Part shown: piece after piece, positions 37,080 to 48,639 of the stretch
How positions within the stretch are numbered: position 1 is the stretch's first letter
How the letters are laid out: each line of letters opens with the position of its first letter
Source of the DNA: Tetrastigma voinierianum
Lineage: Eukaryota > Streptophyta > Magnoliopsida > Vitales > Vitaceae
DNA: 64,000 nucleotides
NCBI GenBank assembly: GCA_016808115.1
Contig: JAEQBH010000287.1
Location: 3,410,001 to 3,474,000, forward strand
Reading direction: 5' to 3'
Program-made: the position numbers and the translations under genes
Notes under the pieces: generated by a model
What the model was told of the DNA's origin: nothing
What the model saw: only the letters and a program-made list of their open reading frames with translations
Databases searched by the model: none

Positions 37080-37380
37080 ATCCTATACAAAGAGGGTAAG
37101 TGGTAACTTATGCTTCACACAATGAAGTCAGATGAAAAGAATTACCCTACGCATGATATGGAATCGGGCCGCTATTGTATTTTGCATTGAAAATACGGAG
37201 GACATTATCCGCACGGAAAAGTGTTTCATTTACACCGTATCACAAGAGTTCTTATATATTTGCCCAACGAGCTTAACCTGAGACAACATAGATGGATGGA
37301 ATTGATTAAAGATTATGATTGCATGGTTGATTATCACCTAGGAAAGGCCAAAGTAGTAGCAAATTGCTGAGTAAAGTCAG
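37080..37380 (+). pseudogene. RNase H remnant of chromovirus G
   Basis: Pieces 'KNYPTHDME' (about 37138-37165) and LRQHRWMELIKDYDCMVDY (about 37280-37336), then 'HLGKAKVVANC' with a stop where the family has 'ADALSR'. These mark the C-terminal half of the Ty3/gypsy RNase H, which removes the RNA template strand. Frameshifts lie between the pieces. Confidence 0.75.
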
Positions 37381-37639
37381 TAAACGCATGAGTATTGAAT
37401 GCTCACTTGTTGGCTGATGCATACAACAAAGGAAATAGTGGCGCAGTTAATAGCTAGACCAAATTAGAAGAATCGAGTGTTAGAGGCACAAAGAATGATG
37501 AGAAAATTTCGCCATAAATAGTCAGATCGGGAGAGGAAAAATAACCGAAGCTTTCCATGATGGAAGATGGATCCTTGTATTATAAAGATCGTTTGTGTAA
37601 CTAATGATAGTGAATTGAAGAAAGACTCAGAAGAGGCAC

Positions 37640-38480
37640 AGCCGGGATCTCGTTATGCATCCAAGTAGCAATAAAGATGCATCAAGATTTAAAGGTTTCT
37701 GCACTAGTGGTCCGAATGAAAAGAGATGTATCGCACTTGCACCAAGTGTATGGTGTGTCAAAAGTGAAGCGTAGTACCAAGTTCCTTCTGGACATGCAAG
37801 ATATTAGAAATCCTGAGTAGAAATGGGACCGAATCACCAGTGATTAAATAGTTACCACGGGATGTGAAGAAAGCATGACTCCACCTGGTCGGTAGACCGA
37901 TTGAATTGTCACCACTTCCTAATACGATCCGACTATTCACGCATGTCGGCAGAGCCGGCATAAGTGAAATAGTTCGGTTACATGAGATTCAATTATCCAT
38001 CATTTCAGATAGAGATCCGAGGTTCACCTCAAGATTTTGGGAAAATTACAAGAGGCATTGGGCACTTGACTAAATTTCAGCACAGCATTCCACCCGCAGA
38101 CGGATGAACAATCGGAAAGAGTGATCCAAGTGTTGGAAGATATGTTGAGAAGTTGTGTGATCGACTATGAGGGTAGTTGGGATAGACACATTCCTCTAGT
38201 TGAATTTGTGTATAACAATAGCTTTCAGTCAAGTATTGAAATGGCGCTTTACAAGGCTCTCTACGGAAGGAAATGCATAACACCATTGTGTTGGACCAAG
38301 TTAAGCAAGAAGAAGATAATTGGCCCAAATTTGATTCAAGAAATCGAGGAAAAGTGAAAATGATTAGAGAAAGATTGAAAGTGGCCACAGATAGACAAAA
38401 GTCTTATGCCGACATGAAAAGAAAGGATGTTCATTATGAGATGGGTGAGAAGGTGTTTTGAGTATGCCTTGGAAGAAGGT
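37640..38480 (+). pseudogene. Integrase remnant of chromovirus G
   Basis: The zinc-binding N-terminal part is seen as 'HPSSNKMHQDLKVSALVVRMKRDV' (about 37655-37730). The catalytic core shows 'LSIISDRDPRFTSRFWENYK' (about 37990-38050), then 'FSTAFHPQTDEQSERVIQVLEDMLRSCV' (about 38077-38160) and an open part to 38357. The core aspartate of SDRDPRF and the glutamate region are recognisable. Integrase inserts element DNA into the host chromosome. Several frameshifts break the frame. Confidence 0.8.
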
Positions 38481-38540
38481 AATGAATTAGGGAGAAAGGG
38501 AAAGTTGTACCCTAGGTTCATTGGAGCCCATATGAAGTGA

Positions 38541-38879
38541 TTGAAAAGTGGGTCAGTGGCATACGGATTGGCCTTACCTCCCGAGGAGTTCTGGAAAAAG
38601 ATCCATAATGTTTTTCATGTGTCAATGTTGAGGAGGTACAGATCAGACCCATCGCATGTAGTCTCTTCAAAGACGATTGAGCTTAGACTAGATTTGACGT
38701 ATGAAGAGGAGCCAATAGAGGTTTTGGCTCGAGAAGTGAAAGAATTGCGGAACAAGCGAATCCCACTAGTCAAAGTGCTGTGGAGAAACAACAAGACCAA
38801 GGAAGCCAAGTGGGAAAGAGATGAAGTTATGAGGCATCAATATCCCCAACTGTTCAATGAAGGAGTAATTCAGGAATGA
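38541..38879 (+). pseudogene. Integrase C-terminus with chromodomain, chromovirus G
   Basis: An open frame of 112 codons. Residues 17-36 (FWKKIHNVFHVSMLRRYRSD) are the conserved end of the integrase C-terminal domain. Residues 55-105 (EEEPIEVLAREVKELRNK...VLWRN...EAKWERDEVMRHQYPQLF) are a chromodomain of the kind that defines chromoviruses and is thought to steer integration to heterochromatin. The frame is open but belongs to a broken pol, with no start of its own expected. It ends just before the polypurine tract. Confidence 0.85.
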
Positions 38880-38888
38880 AATTTTCTT

Positions 38889-38900
38889 AAGGAGGGAGGA
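38889..38900 (+). other. Polypurine tract
   Basis: AAGGAGGGAGGA lies directly before the 3' LTR start. Confidence 0.8.
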
Positions 38901-40009
38901 TTATGCGCCCTAAAATACCTAACAGTTTGAACATGTTTAGGATATAAAATAAAGTAAATGAAATTTTGAGGAATTTAAATCCTAGAAAGAAAAAATATAC
39001 AACAGAAAATTTTATAGGGGCCAAATAAATTTGGTAAAAATGTCAAATGGGGACCTAAGGGTCATAAATGAAGAACGTAATTGCCAAAATGTAAATGAAG
39101 TGAAATGAAAAGAAAATGAAAGTGAAATGAAGTGTTAAAATGGAGAAAATGAGAAAAGTGGATTTAATGAGAAGGCCAAACAAGGCCTTAATCTTTTAAT
39201 GAGATTAAAGACCAAAATATGGTCTATGGAATGCCATTTGGGCATTCACGTTTTTTTTTAGAGGCGAAAAGCAAGGGCTCCATCCGGTTGGGTGTGAAAG
39301 GGAGGAGGAGATTTGTGATTTATCATAAAGCGGAGATTAAGGATCAAAGAACAAGAAGAAAGCTTGGTGGTGAAGAATCAAGGATTGAAAGGTAAGAAAA
39401 ACTAAACCCTAACCCCTTTTCTTGAGTTTGAATTGATGAAAACCCCAACCTTTGGGTTAAAGGTGTTTGTATTGGTTGTAGCTGAGTTAGGGGTTGTTTT
39501 GGGTTGAGTTTTGAAAATTATTGTTGGTTGGTGTTGGTTTGGATTGGTTTTGAGGAATGTTTGTAAAAGGGAAATGTTGGGTTTATAAAGGAAATGATGT
39601 AAAAACAATTTCAAAACCCTTGTTCTTGTTTTTGGCTATAGGTTAAGTTATAATCATTCAAATGAATTGATTCCAATTGGTAAAGAACCATAAGAGATAG
39701 GAATACAAATTTATAGAAGGGACAAGGATCAAATTGTAGCACTAAGGCTCCCGAATATGGGCTTAAAGGTGAGTTCGGGTAGCTCACGGGTATGCCTTAT
39801 TTTTTTGTGTAGTTGTGGTGTTTTGTCCATAAAATGAGTTTCACTCATCCAAATTGCGTGATTCAAAATTCTTGATAAACTAGACTTCTAGGGGAATAAT
39901 TTAATTGAAGTAAGTATAAGAAATTGTAACCCCAAAGTGCCCATAAATTTGTCAAAGTGGAGCTATATGCAAATTCTGTTTTGCAAAATCGAGTAGTCTA
40001 GATGTAAAA

Positions 40010-40330
40010 TACAATAACTTGAGTTTGGGTGATCCAAATTGGATGATTCCAATTGGAGAAGAAACCTTAGAACCATAGCTTCAAATTATTGAAGGAACCA
40101 TTACCAATTTATGGAGTTAAGACCCCAGAAAGCCAAAAAAATAGTGGGTGATTTAGTGAGCTGGGCATATTGACTAATTTGACATTAAAATGTCGTAACT
40201 TGAGTTTGGGTGATCCAAATTGAATGATTCCAATTGGAGAAGAAACCTTAGAACCATAGCTTCAAATGAGTGAAGGAACCATTACCAATTTATGGATTTA
40301 AGACCCCATAAATAAATAAAAAAATAGTGG
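40010..40330. repeat. Local tandem duplication inside the 3' LTR
   Basis: Two blocks share 'aacttgagtttgggtgatcc' and 'aaccttagaaccatagcttcaaat', about 180 bases apart. Confidence 0.7.
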
Positions 40331-40934
40331 GTGATCTAGTGATCTGGGCATATCGACTAGTTTGGCATTGAAATGTCGTAACTTGAGTTTGGATTATCTA
40401 AATGAGATGATTCCAATTCCTACTGAAAATAGAACTCCTAGAATAACCGACTAATATGTGATTTTCATTGTATTTGAATAGGGGATGACGAGGAGGAAAG
40501 CCAGCATTGAAGTCAAGATTCCGAAGATTTGAATCAAAGCGACGATTTTTGTTTGTTCTCAAACTCTCTCTCTATTTTTTAAATATTTGAATAATAATGA
40601 AATTATTTGAATTTTGAAAATGATTGACAAGAAAGTGCATATTGAGTTGTGTTTGAAATGATTTGTTTTAAGTGATTTGAGACAATTTTTTGTGAAACGA
40701 ATTTGTATAAGAAAATTGCATGAATGTGAAAATGTTCTATTTGCATACAAATGTATATATATACTATTGTAAATTGTATTAGATGGAATTTAATGCCCTT
40801 AAAGAATGGTAACCGTTAGAATTCGAGTTAGGATAAATTGGTATACCAATAAGAGTCGAACAAAACGTACTATTATGGCATACCTGATCATGCCAGCGGG
40901 ACAATTATCGATAGTGTACACCAACCGAATACAT

Positions 40935-40936
40935 AT

Positions 40937-40967
<31 letters not shown>

Positions 40968-40970
40968 ATA

Positions 40971-40998
<28 letters not shown>
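40935..40998. repeat. (TA)n/(TATG)n microsatellite
   Basis: TA units followed by TATG units. It is the left flank of the inserted solo LTR F. Confidence 0.9.
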
Positions 40999-41002
<4 letters not shown>

Positions 41003-41869
41003 ATGCCCCAAAAATACCCTAGAATGTTATAATAAAAATTTTTATATATTCCGGGTATGAATTGAGCCAACTTGGGTATTTTAAGGAATTAAATGAATAT
41101 TGAATAAATGATTATATGGCTAAGAGCGAATGAAAATATTATGTGCTAAATGAGGTGGTTGGACCCAGAACATTTACCCCGAGTGTAGAGGGCAAAATTT
41201 GAAATTTGAAATGAGGGCCTAAGGGTCAATTGTAAATAAAGTTAAGTGTCTAAGTGTAATTATGAGGATAGAGTGCAATTTGAAGAGAGACTTATGGGCT
41301 ATATAGAAATTAAAGAAACTTAACCCAGGAAATGCATTTTTGTGGCCAAATAAGGCCTTATAGGAATAAGTGACTTAAGACCAAAAAGGGAGAAAATGAG
41401 AAATGATAATAAGTGTGTAGGCCAAACAAGGCCTTACACTTAAATGAGTTTAAAAGACCAAAAGTGGTATTTGGATGCTCATTAGAGCACATCACGTTTT
41501 TGGGAGAGAAAGGAAGGAGAAAAGGGGGAGAGAGCTAGGGCTTGGGAGAAGATCAAGCTTTGGTGTGATTCTTTCCCACTTTTTGCTTCTAAGAGATCAA
41601 GCAACCTACAAGAGAATAATTTAGAAGATATTGGTAAGAAAAGCAAAACCCTAACTTCACCTTTATGATTTTGATTTTCGGGAAAGAAATAACAAGAGAA
41701 GAGGTATTCATTGATTCTAAACCACTTTTGGAGTTGTTTTGGGTGGATTCCATGGTGGATTTTTGATATGGGATGAATTTGAGGAAGTTTAGTGAAGAAA
41801 AATGGGTGAAAAATAGCAAAACCGACATTTTCTAGGCAAAAATCGCGTAGTGGTATCGATACCCATGAT

Positions 41870-41956
41870 GCAGTGGGCAAGTGGTACCGGTACCACTTAA
41901 AGTGGTACCGGTACCCATTGGTAGTGTGGGACTGGTACCAGTACCAATCAAAGTGA
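41870..41956. repeat. GGTACCGGTACC short-repeat cluster
   Basis: The word 'tggtaccggtacca(c/t)' and variants occur about four times, including 'gtaccggtacc' palindromes. This is a third example of LTR-borne palindrome clusters in the window. Confidence 0.7.
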
Positions 41957-42353
41957 TAAATTTACCCCTTTAGCTCACTGCAACCATGTTTTTGCATGTT
42001 ATCTGATTTTAAGTCAGTATTCGTACACCGATTGTTTAGGGACCCTAATAAATGACTAGTGGGGGTACAAATAAGAATGAGACTAAGTGAAAAACGTACC
42101 GTACCTCGCTTCGCTTCTCCTCGACAATATTCGTTTAGCACAATTATTTGTTCAACCACTAAGAGTGGAGAATTTGCATTTGACTAGGTATGGGTGAAGA
42201 CGACAACCTGACCTAGGACTGGCATCAAAATAGAAAAAGGATCGATAAATTGGTTTGTTCTTTGTTCTCTATTTGTTCTCAGTTTGTTCTGTTCTCTGTT
42301 CTCTATCTGTTTTGTTCATTGTGACTCAATTTCCATTTCAAGGTCTATTTGTG

Positions 42354-42354
<1 letters not shown>

Positions 42355-42444
<90 letters not shown>
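42355..42444. repeat. (TA)n microsatellite in solo LTR F
   Basis: About 90 bases of TA with one C interruption. It gives YIYIYI chance frames on both strands. Confidence 0.95.
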
Positions 42445-42446
<2 letters not shown>

Positions 42447-42672
42447 ATTTGAATTATTAGTATTTGAAATGTTTGTCAAATACCTGCATGTGTGTGTGTA
42501 TTTGACCTATAAGTGAATTTATTGCATAAAAGCAAATTTATTTGAAATGTATTATTGAACGACCAACATGACGGGATTCACCAACTGAATTCATCATGAA
42601 GGTAACCGTAATTGTTAAATGTGAAATCACATTGCTACTAAATAAAAACGGAGACCAGATTCACCAAGCGAA

Positions 42673-44505
42673 TGCAGCGACGCTAAAACAGGGGTCCGTT
42701 GACAACGGAGTCAACCACAGCGGAATATTCGTGGATGTCGGGTAACTTGAGCACCACTCATGAAAATCGGGCGAGTCTCCTTTGTACGGGGCGCTCACTC
42801 GAGAATTACATAACTGTCCCAACAATTTACAATGACCACACAGGGTCCACATGCGAGGTAAAGTAGCCACTTGGGCCCCTACATTAATACTCACAACAAA
42901 CATCAAGTATATACAATAGTTCAAGAGTTAATAAATTACTCTTTACCAAAACAAATATCAAAATTTACAATTTTAATACATGTTATACAAAATAACTACC
43001 AAAGCCACAATTCGGCTTTCTTCTAAAACGTGGCCTCTAGTGAGAGACGTCCTCTTGCACACTCCCTGTACCTTAAATGGTGATCCTTGACAAGGTGAGC
43101 AAAGCCCAGTAGTGATAATTTCCTACCTGGGTTGCCTCCTACTTCTTTTGTTCCATGACAAACAATCACATTCAAGCAATTACATGTGAACCTACTCGAA
43201 TGTCTCGCGACCCAATCATGTCAGTCCACTCTTCAGCTCCTCACATATGCCTAAGCCAAATGCGAGTAAAATATCCAGTTTTCAAAACAAAAGCCTTTGT
43301 TCTCGAAAACTTGCAGCCGAGTTTCGGTAAATACCTTGGACAACCCTCGGGGCGAATTCTTGGATATTTTCTCGAGCAGTCATGGGTCGCCTACGAGATG
43401 AGCGTGAACTGACTCTCAAGAAATTCTTCGGAAAATTTTCCTTGAAATTCCTTTCTAGCGTTTCGTTTTTCTTTCCAATTTCATGTCATGCACTCACTCC
43501 TAATATTCTAGGGTGCCTAGTGCATATGGAATGTTTATGATGTCGATCAAACAAACTCATGCTAATATATTCACATGCATATATATTAACATAATTAAAT
43601 CGCGTAAATCGTATTATGCGAGTCATGTCGATAACGCTGAAAATTAGCTCACATGGGCTAATTAACAAACACAAGCAATTCATTTTGAATCACTTACAAA
43701 ACACATTTTCACATCAAGAAAATCACGTCACTATTCACATGAACAGTAAAACCCTTGGGTTACTATTCACGACCACCAAATTTGGGATTTTCTCCACTCG
43801 GTTCAAAGCTTTTGAGACCGAATTTACGGCTAAATCAAGCCTCAGAATATCCCTAACCATAAACATGACTCTTAGCCAAAGAATATCACAAGTAGGAAAG
43901 GATCCCTACCTCTTGGAGTTGTCAGAACTCCACCAAATTGATGTCCACGCGTAGCCCTCATGTAATCAGAATAAGCTTTGTTTCTTGCTCCGTGGAGAAC
44001 CGACGGTCCGAATGGCCGGAAATCTAGAGAGAAGGCACACTTTCTCTCTCTAGATTTCAAAAACTCAAGCTACTGCACTTTTGTTCCGGCCCACACGATT
44101 TTGTCTCGAAATGAAGAAAACGACTATTTGGCTTTTGTCTTATCTATTAAACTTTCCATTAATTCCACTTATGTCCCTATTCTTGATTTTGACCTTTGCG
44201 TATCTAGGCGAAGATTCGATTCGAAATCGTCTACCACAATGCTTTGACATGTGTCACGAGAGTATATGTAGTGGGTGGAGCTTTTGTCGCGTCAGCATTA
44301 TCTCTCAGGCAGTTTCTGACTTGATATACGTGCCTTGAAAGCGTGAAATTCCATTGTCTTAGATTGACGTGGTAGCCTTTAGATTTCCGCCTTGAGGCGA
44401 TTCAACGATTGAAATGTTTGTTATCAGGGATCCCAGAAAATTTTGATTTTACCAAAATTACCAGTTTTACCCTTTTCGAAAATTGGAATTTTCTCAGGTC
44501 TTACG
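42673..44505 (-). repeat. Left (3') LTR of chromovirus H
   Basis: 1833 bases. The minus strand starts CGTAAGACCTGAGAAAATTCC, close to the TGTAAGACC seen in plant chromovirus LTRs. Long segments match 48640-50447. Confidence 0.8.
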
Positions 44506-44517
44506 TTCTCCTCGCCC
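44506..44517 (-). other. Polypurine tract
   Basis: The minus strand reads GGGCGAGGAGAA directly before the LTR. Confidence 0.65.
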
Positions 44518-44639
44518 AAAGAGGAATTTCGATCGAAATTACGGACAATCACAACAACTCACATGCATATGCAACGTGTACTATACCATGCATGTAAACT
44601 TGTCATTTAAGTATTAAACAACTAAACCACGTACCTTCA

Positions 44640-44765
44640 TTCCTAAATAAGAAGGAATAGGTGGCCAGCATTGTGTCCTCGCACTCCCACGTTGACTCCT
44701 CCACTCCCTGGTCTTTGCCATAGCACCCTCGCCTAACTCTCAGCGGTCTTGCGTCGTAAAACTGA
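44640..44765 (-). pseudogene. Chromodomain remnant, chromovirus H
   Basis: The minus-strand translation gives 'VEESTWECEDTMLATYSF', the tail of a chromodomain (family pattern: EEATWE.ED.M...YP.LF). It lies at the end of pol, about 130 bases before the polypurine tract. Confidence 0.65.
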
Positions 44766-45333
44766 TCTCGACTATCCATAATGCGCCTTTGGTCCCACTC
44801 CTGGGGTCGAAGTCAGTGTCGACCATACATCTCTCACGATCCGCTACATGAGCTGGACTGGGTGTACTCAGGAGCATGGAGGCGTGAAATACCTCGTGGA
44901 CACGACATCTTTGGGGCGGTACGCGACCGGTATGCTACGATTGCCCCCGCCCCCCTCTCATGTATCTCGAAGGGCTCAATAAACCTCGACGATAGCTTCC
45001 CTCGCTTGTCGAACCTAACCACTCCTCTCTTAAGCATCACCTTCAAGAGGCGTGATCTCAGCCTCGAACTCCCAAGGGTCGGCGTCAGTACATCGACATA
45101 GCTCTTTTTGCCGACTCGGCGAGTGAGAAGGCGATGTCATATCAAGTTCACCTTCTCGAGGTGTCTACAATCGAGATCGAGACCGGTGATGGAGCTCTCT
45201 CACCTCGGTCGACATGCTCCGGTGATCTGCATGGCCTCCCATACAATGCCTCATATGGTGTCATCTGTATACTCGCCTGATAACTATTATTATAGGAGAA
45301 TTCCACTAAGGGCAAATGCTCTTCCGGCTACCC

Positions 45334-45900
45334 TTATGATCCGGGACGCATCTCGCGGCCATGTCCTCCTAACTTTGTATGGTCCTCTCTGACTGACCAT
45401 CTGTCTATGGGTGGAAAGTTGTACTCATGGTCAGGTGTACCCATAGCCTTTTGGAAACTCTTCCAAAAGTGCGCCGTAAACCTCGGGTCTCTGTCCGACA
45501 CTATGGATACTGGTACTCCATGTAGTCGGACGATCTCTGAGAATACTCTGGCGACGGAATCTCTCGATGTGAAGGTCATCGCACGGCTAGAAAATGTGCC
45601 GACACGAGGCCGGTCCACTATCACCGCCTGCACATCATGTCTCTGCGATTGTCAGGTGGCAAGTGGGTCACAAAATCCATCGTGGCGCGTGCTCCCTTCC
45701 ACTCCCGACCACTTCCGATGGGTGAAGTAGCCTTGTTGGCCACGGTGCTCGACACTTAACCTGGCGACCACGTGCCAAGACATCGTCGAGACAAAGTCCC
45801 CTCACGTGTCTCTTCATTTACGCTTGATGTATTGATGGCGAAGATCACGGTACATCTTCATGCCACACACGGATGCCCGCGACAAATCAAGAGCAATGAA
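45334..45900 (-). pseudogene. Integrase remnant, chromovirus H
   Basis: The open minus-strand part 45334-45633 contains 'VARVFSEIVRLHGVPVSIVSDRDPRFTAHFWKSFQKAMGT', given here as the pieces FSEIVRLHGVP, SIVSDRDPRF and HFWKSFQKAMGT. These are the central motifs of the Ty3/gypsy integrase core with its second catalytic aspartate. The frame breaks shortly after, where 'STAFHPQTDGQSE' would be expected. The function is that of integrase, now dead. Confidence 0.8.
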
Positions 45901-46799
45901 ACTCTAAGAATCTCCTCTCTCGAATCGATTATTTAGGGAACCACTTTACTGTCCTCTATCTAGAAGACTACCATCTCATGGACGGTCCGACCCTCATCGC
46001 TGTACCCATTGTACTCGGTCCCTGATGGACACTATCTCCACGTCTTGTCCCTGGGACTCAATCACTCTACTCAATAGTGACGGTGTAGCCACTAAACTCC
46101 CCAACATACCTTGAGTTTGCTCGCGGTACTGTAGCCCAAGCTATCCCAAAATCTCGAGCATCCGCCACTCTTGGGAAACTATACTAGCTAACGCTCCCCA
46201 TGACTTCCGACTGAGTGCATCAGGCACCACATTTTCCTTACCAGGATGGTAATGCAAAGTGAAGTCATAATCCTCTAGGAACTCTATCCATCTACGTTAC
46301 CTCATGTTGAGGTCCCTCTGTGATGTAAATATACTTGGACTTTGTGGTGCGAGGTACACCTCGTACTCCCAGCCCATATAAGTAGTGGCGCCAAATCTTC
46401 GAGGCAAAGACTACGGCATGACTCATTATCGTGTGTGGGGTAGTGCTCATGATTCTTCAATGGGAACCATAAGCTACTACCCTCACAGTGCATCAAAACA
46501 CATCCCGGTCAGGCCCTCGAAACATCATGATAACGCCCACAATCCCTGTCAAGGACTATCAAGATAGAAGCGATGATAAGTCTCACTCTTGTCTTCAACT
46601 CCTGGAATGCCTCATCATCGGTCATCTGATCAAACAGCCTCATACAGGTCGATCTCGTCATAGGTCTTTATCGATCGGGAGAAATCCTCGATGAATCTCT
46701 GTGGTACTGACCCGATCAAGTGCGTTACCACGAAGGCGACTTCAGCCTCTCTAACTCATCGGCCTCGACCTTCTCGGGAATTACATTGACCTCCTGATC

Positions 46800-47260
46800 A
46801 CGACACCATGTGTCCCAATCTCACCTGATGGCCGAGCTCGCACTTGCGGAACTTGAGCGTCTGATTGATGGTCTCGGCAAGCGTAACCTGATCCTCGAAT
46901 GGTACTCATGCTCCCACTCGTGGGAGGTAGACCAAAATGTCATCCACGGCTACGACAAAGCGATCTAGATAGGGTTGGAATACCCTAGCACGTGAGGTCG
47001 TGAATCTTTGTTGTCGCATTCGTCAATTCAAAGAACATTCTTGTAAACTCAAGTGCCCAACGTGTGTCCCTAAGCAATTGTCTTAGGGATCTCTGTCTCT
47101 CCCTAACCCTCGGTGATGGTAACGGTCGCGAAGGTCTATCTTGGAGTAGACTCGCGCTCCTCTCTCATTGATCAAAGCAATCGTCAATCCTCATTAATGG
47201 GTACCGATTCTTGGCCCGTAACCTGTTCAGCTACATGTCAATGCACGGTCGAAGGGTCTT
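46800..47260 (-). pseudogene. Reverse transcriptase remnant, chromovirus H
   Basis: Minus strand 46927-46980 reads FQPYLDRFVVAVDDILVY, the catalytic box region. Upstream on that strand, 'KNRYPLMRIDDCFDQ' (about 47160-47210) is the conserved palm entry. Other family blocks are out of frame or lost. In the family the box is usually V(F/V)IDDIL; here alanine-valine precede the DD. Confidence 0.75.
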
Positions 47261-48624
47261 GTCCTTCTTCTTTGCAAGCGAGCCGGGAGCACCCGTGGTG
47301 AAGTGCTCGGTCTAATGAAACCCTGCTGTCAGCCAGCTCACTGTAGGCTGGACTCACGAGTTCTGCAGCTCAAGTGGTGCCATCTGTGCGAGGTCATGAG
47401 ATGGGCGGGAAATATCGAGGTGTAACTTCGTCGCAGAGAGTCCTGACCTTTTTTGGGAGGCAATCAGGTAGCTCATCAGAAAAAACATCCTCGACCTGTG
47501 AGACTACTCGGGGAGATCTAAGTTCGGTCTCGCCTACGTTCTCCAGGTAGGCTCGCTAGCCAACCCATAGCTAATCCCACTGACACGGGACTCGTACAAC
47601 ATGCAGGCGATATCATCTTGTCCCCCTTGAAACACAACAGTGCCGGAGTCTGGCGTATAGGCGGTAACCCTCCTACGCTCCCTGATCGATGGCGACCCTA
47701 GAGTTGTCGGTCGATCCATCCCGGGATGACGTCGAACTACGACATGTCCATGACCCTCAAGTCCAAACGCAAGTAGAATCCCGAGATCTCTAACTTCGCA
47801 ACCACGACATATCATCCACATCCCTCGCCACAATCCCACTGAGGGATAACTCACATACAAGGCTCATCGAGGCCTCGACCTCTAAGCCCAAACTCATGCG
47901 CAAGCGTCTGACATCTACAAGGTGTAAACACGGCCTTGGAGACCTTATTCACATACCGAAAATTTTTATACACTATGTCCACGTACATTCATAGGTAATG
48001 CAAGACAATTTCATGTTACAAATCATATGCAACAAAAAATTTTATTTAAAATTTTACTTTTTAATTTTTTTATATATTTTATTTTTTTATTTTTTCATTT
48101 TCCAATAGATCCAAAAATATTTATTTTAAATTTTTCCACTGTTTTACACATTTGTCATGAGAAAAATTTTCTCCTCAACACACCTTTTTTTTCCATCTCA
48201 TTAGCCTCCCTTGCTACTCCTAAATACGATAGCTTGAACCTTGCAATTTATACAACTCAAAATTTCAAGAGTTTAATTACAAACTCTTTCTTGATACAAA
48301 GCGTAATTTTCTCAGAATTTCACAACCATAATCTGTTCAATATTCAACAGACTCTTGTCCATAAATTTTTTTTTTTTAATTCTGGAATATTTACTTGAAT
48401 TCCTCAAACAATTTGTTCTCACTTTAAACCTAGTGTTGACATTTTTTCCTATGTGCTATTCACGAAAGCACACAAATCACACAATTCATAACACACAATC
48501 ACACATCACTACAACAATCATCGGTGCACAAGAGATCGTGATCTGGCAAATTCGCCATCAAGTCATGTAGGTAATGGTATACCTAACTTATTGACAACTA
48601 AGCTGCAGAGTATTTATAAACCTA
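47261..48624 (-). pseudogene. Decayed gag/protease part of chromovirus H
   Basis: By element order this is gag and protease on the minus strand. A minus-strand frame at 47534-47860 has no motif I can name. The part 48020-48600, next to the primer site, is AT-rich with chance frames only and fits a leader. Confidence 0.4.
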
Positions 48625-48636
48625 GCTCGATACCAA
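48625..48636 (-). other. Primer-binding site, tRNA-iMet type
   Basis: The minus strand reads TTGGTATCGAGC (usual form TTGGTATCAGAGC with a base missing), three bases from the LTR edge at 48640. Confidence 0.7.
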
Positions 48637-48639
48637 GGC

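Larger units (their letters stand above)
38902..40998 (+). repeat. 3' LTR of chromovirus G, first part
   Basis: It starts 'tatgcgccctaaaatacc' and aligns with 31797-33440. It contains a local duplication of a roughly 170-bp block (about 40010-40140 and 40190-40330, 'gtttgggtgatccaaattg...ccattaccaatttatgg') that I do not see in the other LTR. It breaks off in the AT/TATG microsatellite at 40998. Confidence 0.8.
40999..42672 (+). mobile_element. Solo LTR F, first part
   Basis: It starts TGTAATGCCCCAAAAATACC and is a plus-strand relative of the solo LTR at 27673-30124. The flanking 5-mers ATGTA (40994-40998) and ATATA (51350-51354) differ by one base and lie in a mutable microsatellite. It is interrupted at about 42672 by chromovirus H and resumes at 50448. 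Joined, it would be about 2.6 kb and end in CTACA. Confidence 0.75.

Noticed and set aside
42255..42452. Frame with a long YIYIYI tail
   Set aside because: It is a translation of a (TA)n microsatellite; the same holds for frames at 40799-41011 and 51224-51640.
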